This document shows positions 51,723-62,324 of a stretch of 64,000 nt of DNA, one piece after another. The stretch lies in NCBI RefSeq assembly GCF_002934265.1, contig NZ_PTIX01000020.1:1-64000 (forward strand), given 5' to 3'. Made by a program: the position numbers and the translations under genes. Position 1 is the stretch's first letter; every line of letters starts with the position of its first letter. Source of the DNA: Actinokineospora auranticolor (GTDB lineage Bacteria; Actinomycetota; Actinomycetes; Mycobacteriales; Pseudonocardiaceae). A model generated the notes under the pieces. The model was not told the origin of the DNA, did no database searches, and worked only from the letters and a program-made list of their open reading frames with translations.

Positions 51723-52501
51723 CTCGCGCTTCGGGCCGGTTGGGGATTGGCGGGGATCGTTGTCCGGAGTGGGGTCGGGACCGGGATCGGGGGCCGCGGG
51801 CAGGCGCCGGGATATGTGGTGGAGACGGTTGGCTCCGCCGCGCCGAGGTGGGGATCGGGGCTTCTCGGCCGTGCTCGGGTCTGGATAGGGGATTGGGCGG
51901 GTCCGCTTTCGCGGCGCGGTTCGCGGAGGGGCGTTGCCGGGGATCCGTTGCTCACGGCGAGGTCGGAGCGGGATTCGAAGGCGTTGCCCGGGTGCCGGGG
52001 GCGAAGTCTTCGGCAGGCAGTGGAGCTGGGGATCGAGGGTCCCGCGTGGGCCGGGTCCGGGCCGCCGCGGTGCGGTCGAGTGGACACGTTGGGGCGGACC
52101 GTGGTTCCGGAGGGCGGCCCGAGGCGGGGCCGCTCGCGCTGCGGCGGGCGAGATCCGAGCGGGGTGGGTGTTGGCCTCCTGGGGTGCGTTCGAGGCACCG
52201 GCGTCGAAGGCCGGGCAGGTCATGGGTTCGTTGGAGACCCGACCGCGATCGGTGCCGTACCGCGGCGCCAGGCGCGCAGCCCGGGCGGGATCGTGGCGGC
52301 GGAGGAGATCCGGGCCTGCTTGCCGATCCCTCGACCGCCACGCGGTCGGGGTGTTCGGACCGGGCCGCGGGGATTCCGCGGGGCGCGGTGGAAGCGGGGC
52401 CCGGGTGGTCACCGCAGGCGCCGAACCACGCTGGGCGGGCCACATCCCGGCTGGTCACCCGCGGGCTCTCCGACCGCCGGGGCGATGCGTCCCGCCTGGG
52501 C

Positions 52502-53452
52502 CTACGCCCGGTCCGCCTGGGCCGGGTGGGGGATGTGGTCGGCGGACACCAGCCGCCCGTCGGGGGTGAAGCTGAGCACCCAGGCGCTTCCCTTGGGGCT
52601 CTTCAGCTCGTCGGGCTCCACTCCGGAGCCGCCCGGCAGGTCGGCCAGCAGCGCCCCGACCACGCCCGGGATAACCCCGCCCTGGCTGCACACCACGGGC
52701 GTGCCACCCGCGCGGGCGATGTCCCGCAGGCGGGCCACCGCCGGGGCCGGGTCGGTGGGTCCGCGGGGGGAGTCGGGCGGCCGGGGGGCCTCGGCCAGCG
52801 CGGGCTCGGGTACGACCGGGACACCCAGCAACCCCGCCAGCGGCGCCACTGTGGCCACGCAACGCTCCTTGGGGACCGAGAAGACCCGGTCCGCGCCGAA
52901 CAGCGGCAGCAGCGCCGTGAGGGCGTCCGCCTGGTGCCGCCCGGTCGGCGAGAGCGGCCGCTGGTCGTCGGGACCCGTCCACAGCTTCTTGCGGCCCGCG
53001 TGCCCGTGGCGCACCAGCAACACCGTGACCGTGTCGGGCGGGAACTCCGTGAACCGGGACAGAACCACCCGATCGTGCGGGTAGCTGAGCAGGTCGGCCG
53101 CGGCGGCCGCGGGGAGCCAGCGCAGCTCGTCGACTTCCTCGTTCGGGGCGAACTCCCCGCCCGCGGCGCGCGCGGCGTAGTAGTCCACCGTCTTGTCGCC
53201 CTCCGGGACCGGATAGCCGACGCGGCCGAGGTGGCGGCCCAGGACGGCGGCGAAACCCGTCTCCTCCGCCACTTCCCGCACCGCCGCGGCGTGCCGCGTC
53301 TCGCCCCGCTCCAGCTTTCCCTTGGGCAGGCTCCAGTCGTCGTAGCGCGGCCGGTGCACGATGGCCACCTCGACGGCCGAGGCGCCGGGGGTGTCCCCGG
53401 CACCTCGGAACCGCCACAGCACCGCGCCCGCGGCGCGGACGTTCCGTACCAC
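52502..53452 (-). CDS. mutT1: MutT1-like Nudix hydrolase fused to a histidine phosphatase domain
   Basis: A 316-residue two-domain protein. The Nudix box is at about 45-67 (GKLERGETRHAAAVREVAEE), with all key Glu and the Arg present. The C-terminal histidine phosphatase starts with LLVRHGHAGRKKLW (catalytic H149) and has a late SQGG. Mycobacterial MutT1 (Rv2985) has the same fusion and hydrolyses 8-oxo-dGTP and diadenosine polyphosphates. GTG 53452, three bases after the ppk1 stop, so the two form an operon. Confidence 0.93.
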   Translation of the reverse strand: MVRNVRAAGAVLWRFRGAGDTPGASAVEVAIVHRPRYDDWSLPKGKLERGETRHAAAVREVAEETGFAAVLGRHLGRVGYPVPEGDKTVDYYAARAAGGEFAPNEEVDELRWLPAAAAADLLSYPHDRVVLSRFTEFPPDTVTVLLVRHGHAGRKKLWTGPDDQRPLSPTGRHQADALTALLPLFGADRVFSVPKERCVATVAPLAGLLGVPVVPEPALAEAPRPPDSPRGPTDPAPAVARLRDIARAGGTPVVCSQGGVIPGVVGALLADLPGGSGVEPDELKSPKGSAWVLSFTPDGRLVSADHIPHPAQADRA

Positions 53453-53455
53453 GGC

Positions 53456-55663
53456 TCAGCCGGTGGCGCGGTGGCGCTTGAGCAACTCGGCCTGGTGGTC
53501 GCGCACCGTCGACCCGTCCGCGGGCGACGGTTCCCACTCGCCGTTGGCCAGCAGCACCCAGCACCGGGTGGACGGGTCCAGCGCCGAGTCGAAGATGGCG
53601 TCGAGCTGCGCGGTCAGCCTCGGGTCGGTCACCCGGCAGGTGACCTCGACGCGGCGGTCGAGGTTGCGGTGCATCATGTCCGCGCTGCCGATCCAGTGCT
53701 CGTCGGACCCGGCGAAGTGGAAGATGCGCGAGTGCTCCAGGAAGCGGCCCAGGATGGACCGCACCCGGATGTTCTCGCTCAACCCGGGGATACCCGGCTT
53801 GAGCGCGCAGATCCCGCGCACCACCACGTCCACCGGCACCCCGGCCTGCGACGCCCGGTAGAGCGCGTCGATGACCTGTTCGTCCACCAGGGAGTTCACC
53901 TTGATCCGCACCCCGGCCGGGCGACCGGCCCGCAGGTGCTCGACCTCGCGCTCGATCCGCTCGACGATGCCGCGCCGCACGCCGTAGGGGGCGACCAGCA
54001 GGCTGCGGTACTCGTCCTGGCGGGCCCAGCCGGTGAGCACGTTGAACAGGTCGGTGAGGTCCGCGCCGACCGCGGGCTCCGCGGTGAGCAGGCCGACGTC
54101 CTCGTAGAGCCGCGCGGTCTTGGGGTTGTAGTTGCCCGTCCCGATGTGGCAGTAGCGGCGGATCGTGGACCCCTCCTGGCGCACCACCAGCGAGGTCTTG
54201 CAGTGCGTCTTGAGGCCCACCAGGCCGTAGACCACGTGCACGCCCGCCTTCTCCAGCGCCCGCGCCCACTTGATGTTCGCCTGCTCGTCGAAGCGCGCCT
54301 TCAGCTCGACCAGCGCCACCACCTGCTTGCCCGCCTCGGCCGCGTCGATGAGCGCGTCCACGATGGGGGAGTCGCCGGAGGTGCGGTACAGGGTCTGCTT
54401 GATGGCCAACACGTGCGGGTCGCTCGCGGCCTGCTCGATGAACCGCTGCACGCTGGTGGAGAACGAGTCGTACGGGTGGTGCACCAGCACGTCGCCCTCG
54501 CGCAGCGTCGCGAAGATGCTCTTCGGGGTCTCCCGCTCGCCGAACGCCGGGTGCGTGGCGGGCACGAACGGCGGGTCCTTGAGCTCCTTGCGGTCCACGC
54601 CGTAGATCTGCCACAGGCAGGACAGGTCCAGCAGCGCGTGGCCGCCGTCGAAGCCGTCGGAGTCGCGGCCCCGCACGATGACCACGTCGCCGGGGTGCAC
54701 CTCCAGCTCGCGCAGCAGCAGTTCGAGCATGTGGTCGCTCATGTCGCCCGCGATCTCCAGGCGCACCGACGGGCCGAACCGGCGCTGCGCCAGCTCCCGC
54801 TCCAGCGCCTTGAGCAGGTCCTCGTCGCGGTCCTCCTCGACCTCCATGTCGGCGTTGCGGGTCACCCGGAAGGCGTGCACCTCGGTGAGGTCCATGCCCG
54901 CGAACAGCGCGTCGAGGTGCGCGGCGATGAGCTCCTCCAGCGGCAGGAACACCGCGACCTGCTCGTCGGCGCTGCGGTCGATGGGCACCAGCCGCGGCAC
55001 GTTGTCCGGCACCTTCACGCGGGCGAAGCGCTCGCGGCCGCCCTCCGGGTCGCGGACCGTCACCGCGAGGTTGAGCGAAAGCCCCGAGATGTAGGGGAAC
55101 GGGTGCGCCGGGTCGACCGCGAGCGGGGTCAGCACGGGGAACACCTGGTCGCGGAAGTAGTTCGACAGCCGGGTGCGTTCCTCGTCGGTGATCTGCTCCC
55201 AGTTGGCGATGCGGATCCCGCACTCCTCCAGCGCCGGGCGGACCTGGTCCTCGAAGACCTTGGCGTGCCGGTCGACCAGCTCCTGGTTGCGCTTGGCGAT
55301 GTAGGCCAGCTGCTCGCGCGGGGTGAGCCCGTCGGCGCTGCGCACCGACAGGCCGGTCTCGTTCCGGCGCTTGAGGCCCGCGACCCGCACCATGTAGAAC
55401 TCGTCGAGGTTCGAGGCGAAGATCGCCAGGAACTTGGCCCGCTCCAGCAGCGGCTGGGAGGCGTCCTCGGCCAGCGCCAGGACCCGGGAGTTGAAGTCCA
55501 ACCAGGACAGTTCCCGGTTGAGGTAGCGGTCGTCGGGCAGGTCGGTCGGCACCGCGGCGGGGGTCACCGCCGGGGGCGCGGACGGCACGGCGCGCTGCGC
55601 CGGGGCGGCTCCGGTCGCGGGGGCGTCCTGGCTGGTCAACTGCTCTTGGTCCGAGGTGCTCAC
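53456..55663 (-). CDS. ppk1: Polyphosphate kinase 1
   Basis: A 735-residue enzyme that makes polyphosphate from ATP. An Ala/Pro-rich N-terminal tail of about 45 residues precedes [20 protein letters not shown]. The autophosphorylated histidine lies in [20 protein letters not shown] (about residue 504), and the second conserved histidine in SRIFHF (about 646). GTG 55663 is chosen; the frame is open further upstream, through element B. ppk1-mutT1 coupling matches mycobacteria. Confidence 0.95.
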   Translation of the reverse strand: MSTSDQEQLTSQDAPATGAAPAQRAVPSAPPAVTPAAVPTDLPDDRYLNRELSWLDFNSRVLALAEDASQPLLERAKFLAIFASNLDEFYMVRVAGLKRRNETGLSVRSADGLTPREQLAYIAKRNQELVDRHAKVFEDQVRPALEECGIRIANWEQITDEERTRLSNYFRDQVFPVLTPLAVDPAHPFPYISGLSLNLAVTVRDPEGGRERFARVKVPDNVPRLVPIDRSADEQVAVFLPLEELIAAHLDALFAGMDLTEVHAFRVTRNADMEVEEDRDEDLLKALERELAQRRFGPSVRLEIAGDMSDHMLELLLRELEVHPGDVVIVRGRDSDGFDGGHALLDLSCLWQIYGVDRKELKDPPFVPATHPAFGERETPKSIFATLREGDVLVHHPYDSFSTSVQRFIEQAASDPHVLAIKQTLYRTSGDSPIVDALIDAAEAGKQVVALVELKARFDEQANIKWARALEKAGVHVVYGLVGLKTHCKTSLVVRQEGSTIRRYCHIGTGNYNPKTARLYEDVGLLTAEPAVGADLTDLFNVLTGWARQDEYRSLLVAPYGVRRGIVERIEREVEHLRAGRPAGVRIKVNSLVDEQVIDALYRASQAGVPVDVVVRGICALKPGIPGLSENIRVRSILGRFLEHSRIFHFAGSDEHWIGSADMMHRNLDRRVEVTCRVTDPRLTAQLDAIFDSALDPSTRCWVLLANGEWEPSPADGSTVRDHQAELLKRHRATG

Positions 55664-55835
55664 CGGCCCATTGTCAGGCACGTGACAACCGATGGCGCAC
55701 CCGCGCGACCGACGCCACCGTGAATTCTCGGCGGTTGGGCACCGGTTGTCCCATCCGGCGCCGCTCGTCCGGCGGCGCTTGGCCGTGGGCGTGGCCCGGC
55801 CGGGCTCGCTGTGGTTGATCTTGGTCGGGGGCGGG

Positions 55836-55955
55836 TCCTCCACATCCGCCCGAGTTGTCCACAGGTCGAGGTCGACTTCCGCCGCTCGGTCGTTGCCGCG
55901 TAGGCTTGAAAATAGGGGTTCCCCTATGCCAGGGGACCCCTCGCGCGCGCTGGGG
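55836..55955 (+). repeat. Dispersed element B, copy 2
   Basis: TTGTCCACA (55855-55863), GCGTAGGCTTGAAAATAGGG with TAGGCT at 55900-55905, then AGGGGTTCCCCTATGCCAGG and GGACCCCT. About 75 percent identical by eye to the copy at 51611. Confidence 0.78.
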
Positions 55956-56141
55956 CGAGGTGTGGGCGAAGCGTGGTTGTCAGCAGGCCGGCAGGTGGCT
56001 TCGAGGTGGGCCAAGCCACTTTTGCGTGTTGCGAGGGCGGTGGCGCTGGTTCCCCATGCCAGGGACCTCTTGCCCGCGCTGGGGTGAGGGTTGGGCGGGA
56101 TGTGGTCGGGCGTCAGCAGACCCGGCAGGTGGCTTCGAGCA
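55917..56141. repeat. Imperfect tandem duplication of about 90 bases reaching into the cofC 3' end
   Basis: Blocks GGTTCCCCTATGCCAGGGGA, CGCGCTGGGGCGAGG, GTCAGCAGG and GGCAGGTGGCTTCGAG at 55917-56012 recur in order at 56049-56141 as GGTTCCCCATGCCAGGGA, CGCGCTGGGGTGAGG, GTCAGCAGA and GGCAGGTGGCTTCGAG. The second copy includes the last codons of cofC, so the first is a duplicated gene end. Confidence 0.7.
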
Positions 56142-56757
56142 CGCGGGCGGTGCGGGGGCCGAGGCCCAGGTCGCGGGCCAGGGTGAGGTCGTCCGGGGTG
56201 TCCACGTCGCACCGCAGGTAGGGCAGGTGGTCGCCGACGCGGGCGGCGTCGCGGGCGTGGGCGGTCGCGGAGCCCTGGCCGAAGCGGGGGGCCAGCGGTT
56301 CGCCCGGGGCGCCGATCAGCAGGGCCGTGCCGGTGCCGGGGCGGTCCGCGACGAACGCGCGCCTGCCGTCCGCCTCGGTGATGGCCTCGTCGATGTCCGA
56401 AGGGCGCGCGGCCGGGAGGTCCGCCTGCAACGCCCCCACTGCCACGCGCGGGTCGTCGGCGCGCAGCCGCCGGGCGCCGAAGCGCAGGGCGGCGTTCAGG
56501 CCGGGCAGGCCGCGCTCGTCGACGCACTCCGCGCCGGTGCCCGCCAGGGCCTCGACCACCCGGGAGTCCTCGCACACCACCAGCACCCGGCGGACGCCGG
56601 GGGCGGCCAGTGCGGCGCCGATGGTGTCGGACACGACGGCCAGCACCAGGGCGCGGTGCGCGTCGAGTCCACCCGGCACGGCGCCGCGCAGCCGGGACTT
56701 CGCCCGGTCCAGGTGCTTGACCGGCACCACGAGGTCCACCAGCGCGAGGTCCGCCAC
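56113..56757 (-). CDS. cofC: 2-phospho-L-lactate/phosphoenolpyruvate guanylyltransferase
   Basis: A 214-residue nucleotidyltransferase (CofC/FbiD) of coenzyme F420 synthesis; in mycobacteria FbiD (Rv2983) joins phosphoenolpyruvate to GTP. Typical parts: [17 protein letters not shown] at the start, [11 protein letters not shown], and [22 protein letters not shown] 56757 is chosen; upstream codons overlap the plsC 5' region. Its 3' end lies in a partial tandem duplication. Confidence 0.88.
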   Translation of the reverse strand: MADLALVDLVVPVKHLDRAKSRLRGAVPGGLDAHRALVLAVVSDTIGAALAAPGVRRVLVVCEDSRVVEALAGTGAECVDERGLPGLNAALRFGARRLRADDPRVAVGALQADLPAARPSDIDEAITEADGRRAFVADRPGTGTALLIGAPGEPLAPRFGQGSATAHARDAARVGDHLPYLRCDVDTPDDLTLARDLGLGPRTARVLEATCRVC

Positions 56758-56874
56758 GCGTTCGATACTGCCAGTGCGCGGCGCGCCGCGGCGGGCACCC
56801 CGGTGGTGGACCCGTCGCGGGACGCCAGGGAGACTCACCGGTCACGGGCCGGGCAGCACGAGGAGGAGCGGGTT

Positions 56875-57603
56875 TTGGGCAAGCGCGAGAAGGGCGGCTT
56901 CTGGATCGGGGCGGCCGCGGTGGTGTTCTACCCGCTGAGCTGGCTGGGCAAGCGGACCTACCGGGGCGCGGAGAAGCTGCCCGCCGAGGGCGCGGCGCTG
57001 CTGGTGATGAACCACGTCTCCCACCTGGACCCGCCCAACGACGCGGTCTTCGTGCACCGCAACAAGCGGATCCCCCGGTTCATGGCCAAGGACAGCCTGT
57101 TCAAGGTCCCCGTCTTCGGCAAGATGCTCGCGGGCTCCGGCGGCATCCCCGTCTACCGCGGCACCACCGACGCCAAGCACAGCCTCAGCGCCGCGCACGA
57201 CGCGCTGCGCGAGGGCAAGGTCGTGCTCATCTACCCCGAGGGCACCATCACCAAGGACCCCGAGGGCTGGCCGATGCGCTCCCGCACCGGTGTCGCCCGG
57301 CTGGCCCTGGACAACGACGTGCCGGTCATCCCCGCTGCGCGGTGGGGGAGCAACAAGATCTGGGACGGCTACACCAAGAAGTTCCGGCCGTTCCCCCGCA
57401 AGGAGGTCGTCACCCTGCTCGGCGACCCCGTCGACCTGTCGGCCTACCGGGGGCAGCCGGTGACCAACCAGTTGCTGCGCGAGGTCACCGACCTGCTGAT
57501 GTCCCACGTCCGCGCGCTGCTGGCGGAGGTCCGCGGCGAACCGGAGCCCGCGGACTTCTACCGGCCGGGCACCGCGCGCGCCGCCGACGAGAACTCCGGC
57601 TGA
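56875..57603 (+). CDS. plsC: 1-acyl-sn-glycerol-3-phosphate acyltransferase
   Basis: A 242-residue PlsC-type acyltransferase. The catalytic [11 protein letters not shown] (H-x4-D) is at about 44-54, and [10 protein letters not shown] is motif III. A hydrophobic N-terminal segment ([15 protein letters not shown]) anchors it to the membrane. A TTG start at 56875 is decided by AGGAGGAG 6-7 bases upstream. It is followed by gpsA after 12 bases, so glycerol-3-phosphate supply and its acylation are linked. Confidence 0.9.
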   Translation: MGKREKGGFWIGAAAVVFYPLSWLGKRTYRGAEKLPAEGAALLVMNHVSHLDPPNDAVFVHRNKRIPRFMAKDSLFKVPVFGKMLAGSGGIPVYRGTTDAKHSLSAAHDALREGKVVLIYPEGTITKDPEGWPMRSRTGVARLALDNDVPVIPAARWGSNKIWDGYTKKFRPFPRKEVVTLLGDPVDLSAYRGQPVTNQLLREVTDLLMSHVRALLAEVRGEPEPADFYRPGTARAADENSG

Positions 57604-57615
57604 GCGGACGGCGCG

Positions 57616-58626
57616 ATGACCGGCGCGGACAAGATCGCGGTGCTCGGCGCGGGGTCGTGGGGCACCACCTTCGCCAAGGTGATGGCCGACACCGGCCGCG
57701 AGATCACCCTGTGGGCCCGGCGGCGCGACGTCGCCGAGGAGATCGCCGAGACCCGGTGCAACGGCGCCTACCTGCCCGGGGTGCGGCTGCCGGACAGCCT
57801 GCGGTCCACATCGGACCCCCGGCTGGCGCTCGACGGCGCGGGCACCGTGGTGCTCGCCGTGCCCAGCCAGACGCTGCGGCACAACCTGACGGCCTGGCGC
57901 GGGCTGCTGCACCCCGACGCCACTCTGGTCAGCCTGGCCAAGGGGGTGGAACTGGGCACGCTCAAGCGGATGAGCGAGGTGGTCGTCGACGTCACCGGCG
58001 TGCCGGAGGACCACGTGGCGGTGGTGTCCGGGCCGAACCTGGCCAAGGAGATCGCCGAGGAGCAGCCGACCGCGACGGTCATCGCCTGCCGCGACCACGA
58101 CCGCGCGGTCGCGCTGCAGCAGGCGTGCACCACCGGCTACTTCCGCCCGTACACGATCACCGACGTCATCGGCTGCGAACTGGGCGGCGCGGGCAAGAAC
58201 GTCATCGCGCTGTCCTGCGGGATGGCCGACGGCTTGGGCTTCGGCGCCAACACCCTGGCCACGCTGATGACCCGGGGCCTGGCCGAGATCGGGCGGCTGG
58301 GCGCGGCGCTGGGCGCGGACCCGATGACGTTCGCCGGTCTGGCCGGGCTGGGCGACCTGGTGGCGTCGTGCTCGTCGCCGCTGTCGCGCAACCGGACCTT
58401 CGGCGCCCGGCTGGGCCGCGGCGAGACGATGGCGCAGGCCCAGGCCGCGGTGGGCGGGCAGGTCGCGGAGGGCGTGAAGTCCTGTTCGTCCATCCGGGAA
58501 CTGGCCGTGCGCCACGGCGTGGAGATGCCGATCACCGAGGTCGTGCACCGGGTCTGCCACGACGGGTTCGACCTGCACGAGATGGCCGGTCAGCTCATCG
58601 GCCGCAAGACGAAGCCGGAACGGTGA
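57616..58626 (+). CDS. gpsA: NAD(P)-dependent glycerol-3-phosphate dehydrogenase
   Basis: A 336-residue enzyme that makes sn-glycerol-3-phosphate for phospholipids. The nucleotide loop is [11 protein letters not shown] at 10-20, [17 protein letters not shown] carries substrate residues, and the catalytic lysine is in [20 protein letters not shown]. The stop overlaps the next GTG by 4 bases. Confidence 0.95.
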   Translation: MTGADKIAVLGAGSWGTTFAKVMADTGREITLWARRRDVAEEIAETRCNGAYLPGVRLPDSLRSTSDPRLALDGAGTVVLAVPSQTLRHNLTAWRGLLHPDATLVSLAKGVELGTLKRMSEVVVDVTGVPEDHVAVVSGPNLAKEIAEEQPTATVIACRDHDRAVALQQACTTGYFRPYTITDVIGCELGGAGKNVIALSCGMADGLGFGANTLATLMTRGLAEIGRLGAALGADPMTFAGLAGLGDLVASCSSPLSRNRTFGARLGRGETMAQAQAAVGGQVAEGVKSCSSIRELAVRHGVEMPITEVVHRVCHDGFDLHEMAGQLIGRKTKPER

Positions 58627-59714
58627 ACGACGGCGACGGCACCCGCTGCGTGCACGCGGGTCTGGAACCGGCCCGCACGGGCGAACCGCTGCCGCCGCAG
58701 CCGGTGCTCGCCGCCCAGTTCCACCTGGGCGAGCCCGGCGGCGACTTCTACGGCCGCGCGGACAACCCGACCTGGCGCGCGCTGGAGTCGGCGATCGGCG
58801 ACCTCGACGGCGGCGACTGCCTGGTCTACGCGTCCGGGATGGCCGCCGTGTCCGCCTTGCTGCGCGTGGTGCTCCGGCCGGGTGACACGGTCGTGCTCCC
58901 ATCGGACGGGTACTACCTGGCCCGTTCGTACGTCCGCGACCACATGGGTGGCCTGGACGTGCGCGAGGTGCCGACGGCGGGGGAGTGGTCGGCCTCGGTG
59001 GTCGAAGGCGCGCGGCTGGTGCTGCTGGAAACACCGTCCAACCCCGGCCTCGACGTGTGCGACATCGCGGCGGTGTCGGCGCTCGCGCACGCGGCGGGCG
59101 CGCTCGTCGCCGTGGACAACACGACGGCGACGCCTTTGGGGCAGCGGCCGCTGGAGCTGGGCGCGGACGTGGTGGTGGCCAGCGACACCAAGGCCCTGTC
59201 CGGGCACAGCGACCTGGTGCTGGGGCACATCAGCACCCGCGACGCGGAGTTGGCGGCCCGGTTGCGCGCCGAACGCACGGCGAGCGGGGCGGTCGCGGGT
59301 CCATTCGAGGCGTGGCTCGCCCACCGCGGCCTGGGCACGCTGGACCTGAGGCTCGCGCGCCAAGCGGAGAACGCGGCGGCGGTGTACGCCGTGCTGCGCG
59401 CCCACCCGGCGGTACGCGGCGTCCGGTGGCCGGGGTCGGTCGACGACCCGGCGCACCCGGTGGCCGCGCGCCAGATGCGCCGCTTCGGCGGGGTGGTCAC
59501 GTTCGAATTGGCGGACGAGGACGCGGTCGCGGCCTTCCTGGGTGCCAGCCGACTCGTCTCGGCGGCCACCAGCTTCGGCGGCCTGCACACCACGGCCGAC
59601 CGCCGGGCCCGGTGGGGAGACGCGGTCCCCGCCGGACTGCTCCGCCTGTCGTGCGGCTGCGAGGACCCGTCCGACCTGACCGCCGACCTCCGCGCCGCGC
59701 TCGACCGGCTTTGA
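58623..59714 (+). CDS. PLP-dependent transsulfuration enzyme (cystathionine gamma-lyase/synthase family)
   Basis: A 363-residue Cys/Met-metabolism PLP enzyme. The PLP lysine is K190 in [12 protein letters not shown], and [28 protein letters not shown] and [12 protein letters not shown] are typical. It starts [10 protein letters not shown], as in cystathionine gamma-lyases, but whether it is a lyase or a synthase cannot be settled. In mycobacteria ddlA follows gpsA; here this gene does. GTG 58623. Confidence 0.88.
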   Translation: MNDGDGTRCVHAGLEPARTGEPLPPQPVLAAQFHLGEPGGDFYGRADNPTWRALESAIGDLDGGDCLVYASGMAAVSALLRVVLRPGDTVVLPSDGYYLARSYVRDHMGGLDVREVPTAGEWSASVVEGARLVLLETPSNPGLDVCDIAAVSALAHAAGALVAVDNTTATPLGQRPLELGADVVVASDTKALSGHSDLVLGHISTRDAELAARLRAERTASGAVAGPFEAWLAHRGLGTLDLRLARQAENAAAVYAVLRAHPAVRGVRWPGSVDDPAHPVAARQMRRFGGVVTFELADEDAVAAFLGASRLVSAATSFGGLHTTADRRARWGDAVPAGLLRLSCGCEDPSDLTADLRAALDRL

Positions 59715-59824
59715 CCGCCCGGGTCGCGTCCGGGTTGGTCGGCAGGCTGCCCAGCTCTGCCGCGCGTCAGGTTCCTGACCGCCCGGCAGAGGTCGGTTTC
59801 GGGGCAGGCTGAGCCCACTACCCG

Positions 59825-59940
59825 GCGACGTGTGCCGGCACGGCCTCCGCCAGCCCAAGCTGCGCACGCCCTGCCCACGCAGGCCGTCTCACAACTGTCT
59901 CCAGCCCGCCACACCGAACCCGCTGGCCCACTCGGCGGGA
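59825..59940 (+). repeat. Outlying unit of the 104-bp tandem array
   Basis: CGACGTGTGCCGGCACGGCC, GCCAGCCCAAGCTGCGCACG and CTCACAACTGTCTCCAGCCC match the 104-bp unit found from 60105 on. It is separated from the main array by element A copy 3. Confidence 0.7.
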
Positions 59941-59949
59941 CTTTCCTTG

Positions 59950-60068
59950 ATCGCGAGTTGTCCACATCCGCCGCGTCCATCCACAGGATTTCGCGGTCTC
60001 TTTCCCGGTGCCCTGGTGCCGATAGGCTGGAGCAGGGCTGTCCCCCCGGAGGAGGGCGGGGGCTGTCC
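59950..60068 (+). repeat. Dispersed element A, copy 3
   Basis: TTGTCCACA (59958-59966), a related ATCCACAGGATT at 59979-59990, GCCGATAGGCTGGAGCAGG with TAGGCT at 60023-60028, then GGAGGAGGGCGGGGGCTG. It interrupts the 104-bp tandem array. Confidence 0.78.
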
Positions 60069-60104
60069 TGGGTCCGGGCGGGGTTGTCAAACAAAGAAAG
60101 TGAC

Positions 60105-60720
60105 CCCCAAGCCCCAGCCAAGCCGGACACGCTCACCCAGGCCAGGCCACCTCTGTCTCCACCCCGCCAGGCTGAACCCGTTGCCTGCCGATGTGTGCTG
60201 GCCCGGCCTCCACCCGCCCAAGCCACACACTCCCTCCCAACCCAGGTCACCTCGCAACTGTGTCCACCCCGTCAGGCCGAACTCGCTGCCTGCCGATGTG
60301 TGCTGGCCCGGCCTCCACCTGCCAAGCCGCACACTCCCTCCCAACCCAGGTTGCCTCGCAACTGTCCTCACCCCGTCAGGCCGAGCCCGCTTCCCGCCGA
60401 TGTGTGCCAGCCCGGCCCCACCCGCCCAAGCCGCGCACGCCCTGCCCACCCAGGTCATCTCGCAACTGTCTCCACCCCGTCAGGCCGAGCCCGCTTCCCG
60501 CCGATGTGTGCCAGCCCGGCCCCACCCGCTCAAGCCGCACTCGCCCACCCCGCCCAGGCTGCCTCGCAACCCTTCCCCGCCCCGCCAAACCGAGCCCGGC
60601 CCCACCCGCCCGAGCCGTACTCGCCCACCCAGGCCAAGTCGCCTCGCAACTTGTCCCCGCCCCGCCAGGCCGAGCCCACTGCCCGCCGACGTGTGCCAGC
60701 CCGACCCCGCAGAACTTTTC
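60105..60720 (+). repeat. 104-bp tandem repeat array
   Basis: The word CCGATGTGTG (or CCGACGTGTG) recurs at about 60188, 60293, 60397, 60501 and 60686, that is, with steps of 105, 104, 104 and about 185 (one unit is shortened). Each unit also contains CTCGCAACTGT, CACCCCGTCAGGCCGA and CCACCCGCCCAAGCCG. Because 104 is not a multiple of 3, every frame is open by repetition; I see no gene. Confidence 0.85.
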
Positions 60721-60734
60721 GCGCTCCTGCTGTC

Positions 60735-60880
60735 TGCTCGATGGGGTGGAACGTCTTTGTGTGGGGGGACGGGCCTGTCAAGCTCTCCCGCGGGTGGGGT
60801 GGGCTTGCCCCTCCCCACCGCTCTTCCCCACCGCAGGTTCGTAGGGGCCCCGCGCAAAGACGTTTCACCCCATCGAGCAC
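60735..60880 (+). repeat. Palindromic element D, copy 2
   Basis: The 5' arm TGCTCGATGGGGTGGAACGT then CTTTGTGTGGGG is matched by a 3' arm whose complement is TGCTCGATGGGGTGAAACGT then CTTTGCGCGGGG. Copies 1 and 3 have CTTGCTTTG where this one has ACGTCTTTG, in both arms, so base pairing is kept. The first bases overlap the end of the tandem array region. Confidence 0.82.
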
Positions 60881-61010
60881 AGCTCGATTCTCGCGTTCAG
60901 ACCACGGGAGAACAGGTCCCCGCTGGGGCGATCGATACCCACCTCACCACCCAGGCCAGACCAGCGCCGGGCCGGGTTCATCAGTCCAGCCCCACGCGAA
61001 AAACAAGGGC

Positions 61011-61155
61011 GGCCTCGATCGGGCGAACTTGCTTTGCGCGGGGCCCCTACGAGCCCGCGGTGGGGCAAAAGCGGCGGGGATGGCAAGCCACCCCACCCGC
61101 CGGGAAGCTTGGCAGGCTCGTCCCCCCACGCAAAGCAAGTCCACCCAATCAAGGC
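61011..61155 (-). repeat. Palindromic element D, copy 3 (reverse)
   Basis: Read on the minus strand it starts GCCTTGATTGGGTGGACTTG then CTTTGCGTGGGG and closely matches copy 1 over its whole length, including the flank on both sides. Copies 2 and 3 are thus inverted to each other, with 130 bases between. Confidence 0.82.
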
Positions 61156-61516
61156 GTGTGGCAGGGGCGCGTCGCGTTCGGCGGGGGCTGGGATCCTGCG
61201 GCGGTTGTGTGGATGGCTCGGGAGAGAAGAGCGGAAGGAGGTTGGTTCGGGGAGGGGAGAGCTGGGGTGGGGTGTTGGTGGGAGTGCTTCGCGTGCGCGA
61301 GGGTGGTGGTTGGGGGGTAAGAGGGGAGGAAGGGAAGAGGTGGGCGCGGTGCCGGTCGGGTGGGTGCGGGTGTTGCGTATGCGGGGCCGGGATTCTTGCG
61401 GCGGCCTGTGGGGCGGCTGGGGATAGTGCGTGGAAGGCGGTCGGGTCAGGGGGCTGGGTCGTGGGGGCGGCGCGTTGCTTGGGTGGGTCGTGGGGGCAGA
61501 GTCGGGTGACAAGCAA
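61156..61516. other. G-rich gene-free interval
   Basis: About 360 bases with strong G over C skew and purine runs (for example GGGAGAGAAGAGCGGAAGGAG near 61210, GGGGAGGGGAGAG near 61250). Part of the first 80 bases matches the flank of element D copy 1. No gene is supported. Confidence 0.35.
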
Positions 61517-61555
61517 GCGGACCGGCGCCGAACCCTTCGGTCGGTGCCGGTCCGC
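61517..61555 (-). terminator. rskA terminator
   Basis: GCGGACCGGC (61517-61526) pairs perfectly with GCCGGTCCGC (61546-61555), with more pairing inside (GCCGAA/TTCGGT). It lies 40 bases beyond the rskA stop on the minus strand. Confidence 0.75.
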
Positions 61556-61595
61556 GTCCGGTATGCCCCGGTCTAAACGGTCGGAATCCTCTTCA

Positions 61596-62324
61596 TCACG
61601 CGGGTAGGGGCATCGTCATGACCACGTCGGTCGGGGTGGACGAGCCGCCCGCGGCCTCGATGCTGACGCCGAACATGCCCGCGCTGCCGAGCGCGGTGTC
61701 CAAGGTGGACATGCGTCCCGCGCTGTCCGGGTTCATCACGCCGACCGAGCGGGGCTTGGTGCCGTCCGGTTCCATCAGCCACACCTGGTAGGTCTTGCCG
61801 CTCGGCGCCTGGGGCACGTTCGCGGCCATCAGCATCACCTGCCCCAGGCTGCGCGAGACGACGACCGTGCCGGTCACGCCCGTGCCGCCGGTTCGGGACA
61901 GGACCTTGGCGTCGTCGGCGGACAGCAGCGCCACCACGGCCTTGGTCTGGGCGCGTTCGTCGTCGAGCTGCTGCTGGTTGCGCACCAGCAGCGCGCCCAG
62001 CGACACCGACACCACCAGCAGCAGCGCCGCCGCGACACCGGTCAGGCGCAGCGGCCACCGGCGGTTGCGGGGGCCGGGGATCGGGCCGACCGGCGGGAGT
62101 TGTCGCACCTCGGCGATGCCCGCCATGACCCGCGCCTTGAGCCGGGGCGGCGGTTGTTCGGCCACCGCCGCGCCCAGGCGGGCGGCGGTGGCGCGCAGTT
62201 CGCTCACCTCCTGCGCGCACGAGTCGCACTCGGCCAGGTGCCGCTCGAACGCGGCCCGTTCGAACTCCTCGATCGCGTCGAGGGCGTAGGCGCCGGTCAG
62301 CGCGTGGATGTCCGCGGTCGTCAT
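61596..62324 (-). CDS. rskA: Anti-sigma-K factor (RskA-like)
   Basis: A 242-residue membrane anti-sigma factor. The N-terminal zinc-type anti-sigma domain has H29-x3-C33-x2-C36 (HLAECDSCAQE), one membrane helix follows at about 91-114 (WPLRLTGVAAALLLVVSVSL), and an extracytoplasmic RskA domain ends the protein (GKTYQVWLMEPDG, STLDTALG). It would hold SigK inactive until regulated proteolysis. ATG 62324 overlaps the sigK stop (ATGA). Confidence 0.9.
   Translation of the reverse strand: MTTADIHALTGAYALDAIEEFERAAFERHLAECDSCAQEVSELRATAARLGAAVAEQPPPRLKARVMAGIAEVRQLPPVGPIPGPRNRRWPLRLTGVAAALLLVVSVSLGALLVRNQQQLDDERAQTKAVVALLSADDAKVLSRTGGTGVTGTVVVSRSLGQVMLMAANVPQAPSGKTYQVWLMEPDGTKPRSVGVMNPDSAGRMSTLDTALGSAGMFGVSIEAAGGSSTPTDVVMTMPLPA

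Noticed and set aside
51740..55723. A 1327-codon open frame on the plus strand
   Set aside because: It is antisense to mutT1 and ppk1, both of which have clear motifs. The frame is open only because of GC-rich codon structure.
60105..60720. A CRISPR array
   Set aside because: Units of 104 bp are contiguous and alike over their whole length; there are no short exact repeats with unique spacers and no cas genes.
59832..61607. A 591-codon open frame (and a 496-codon one) through the repeat region
   Set aside because: It runs through the 104-bp array, element A and two D elements in one direction. A 104-base period opens all frames, and no domain is visible.
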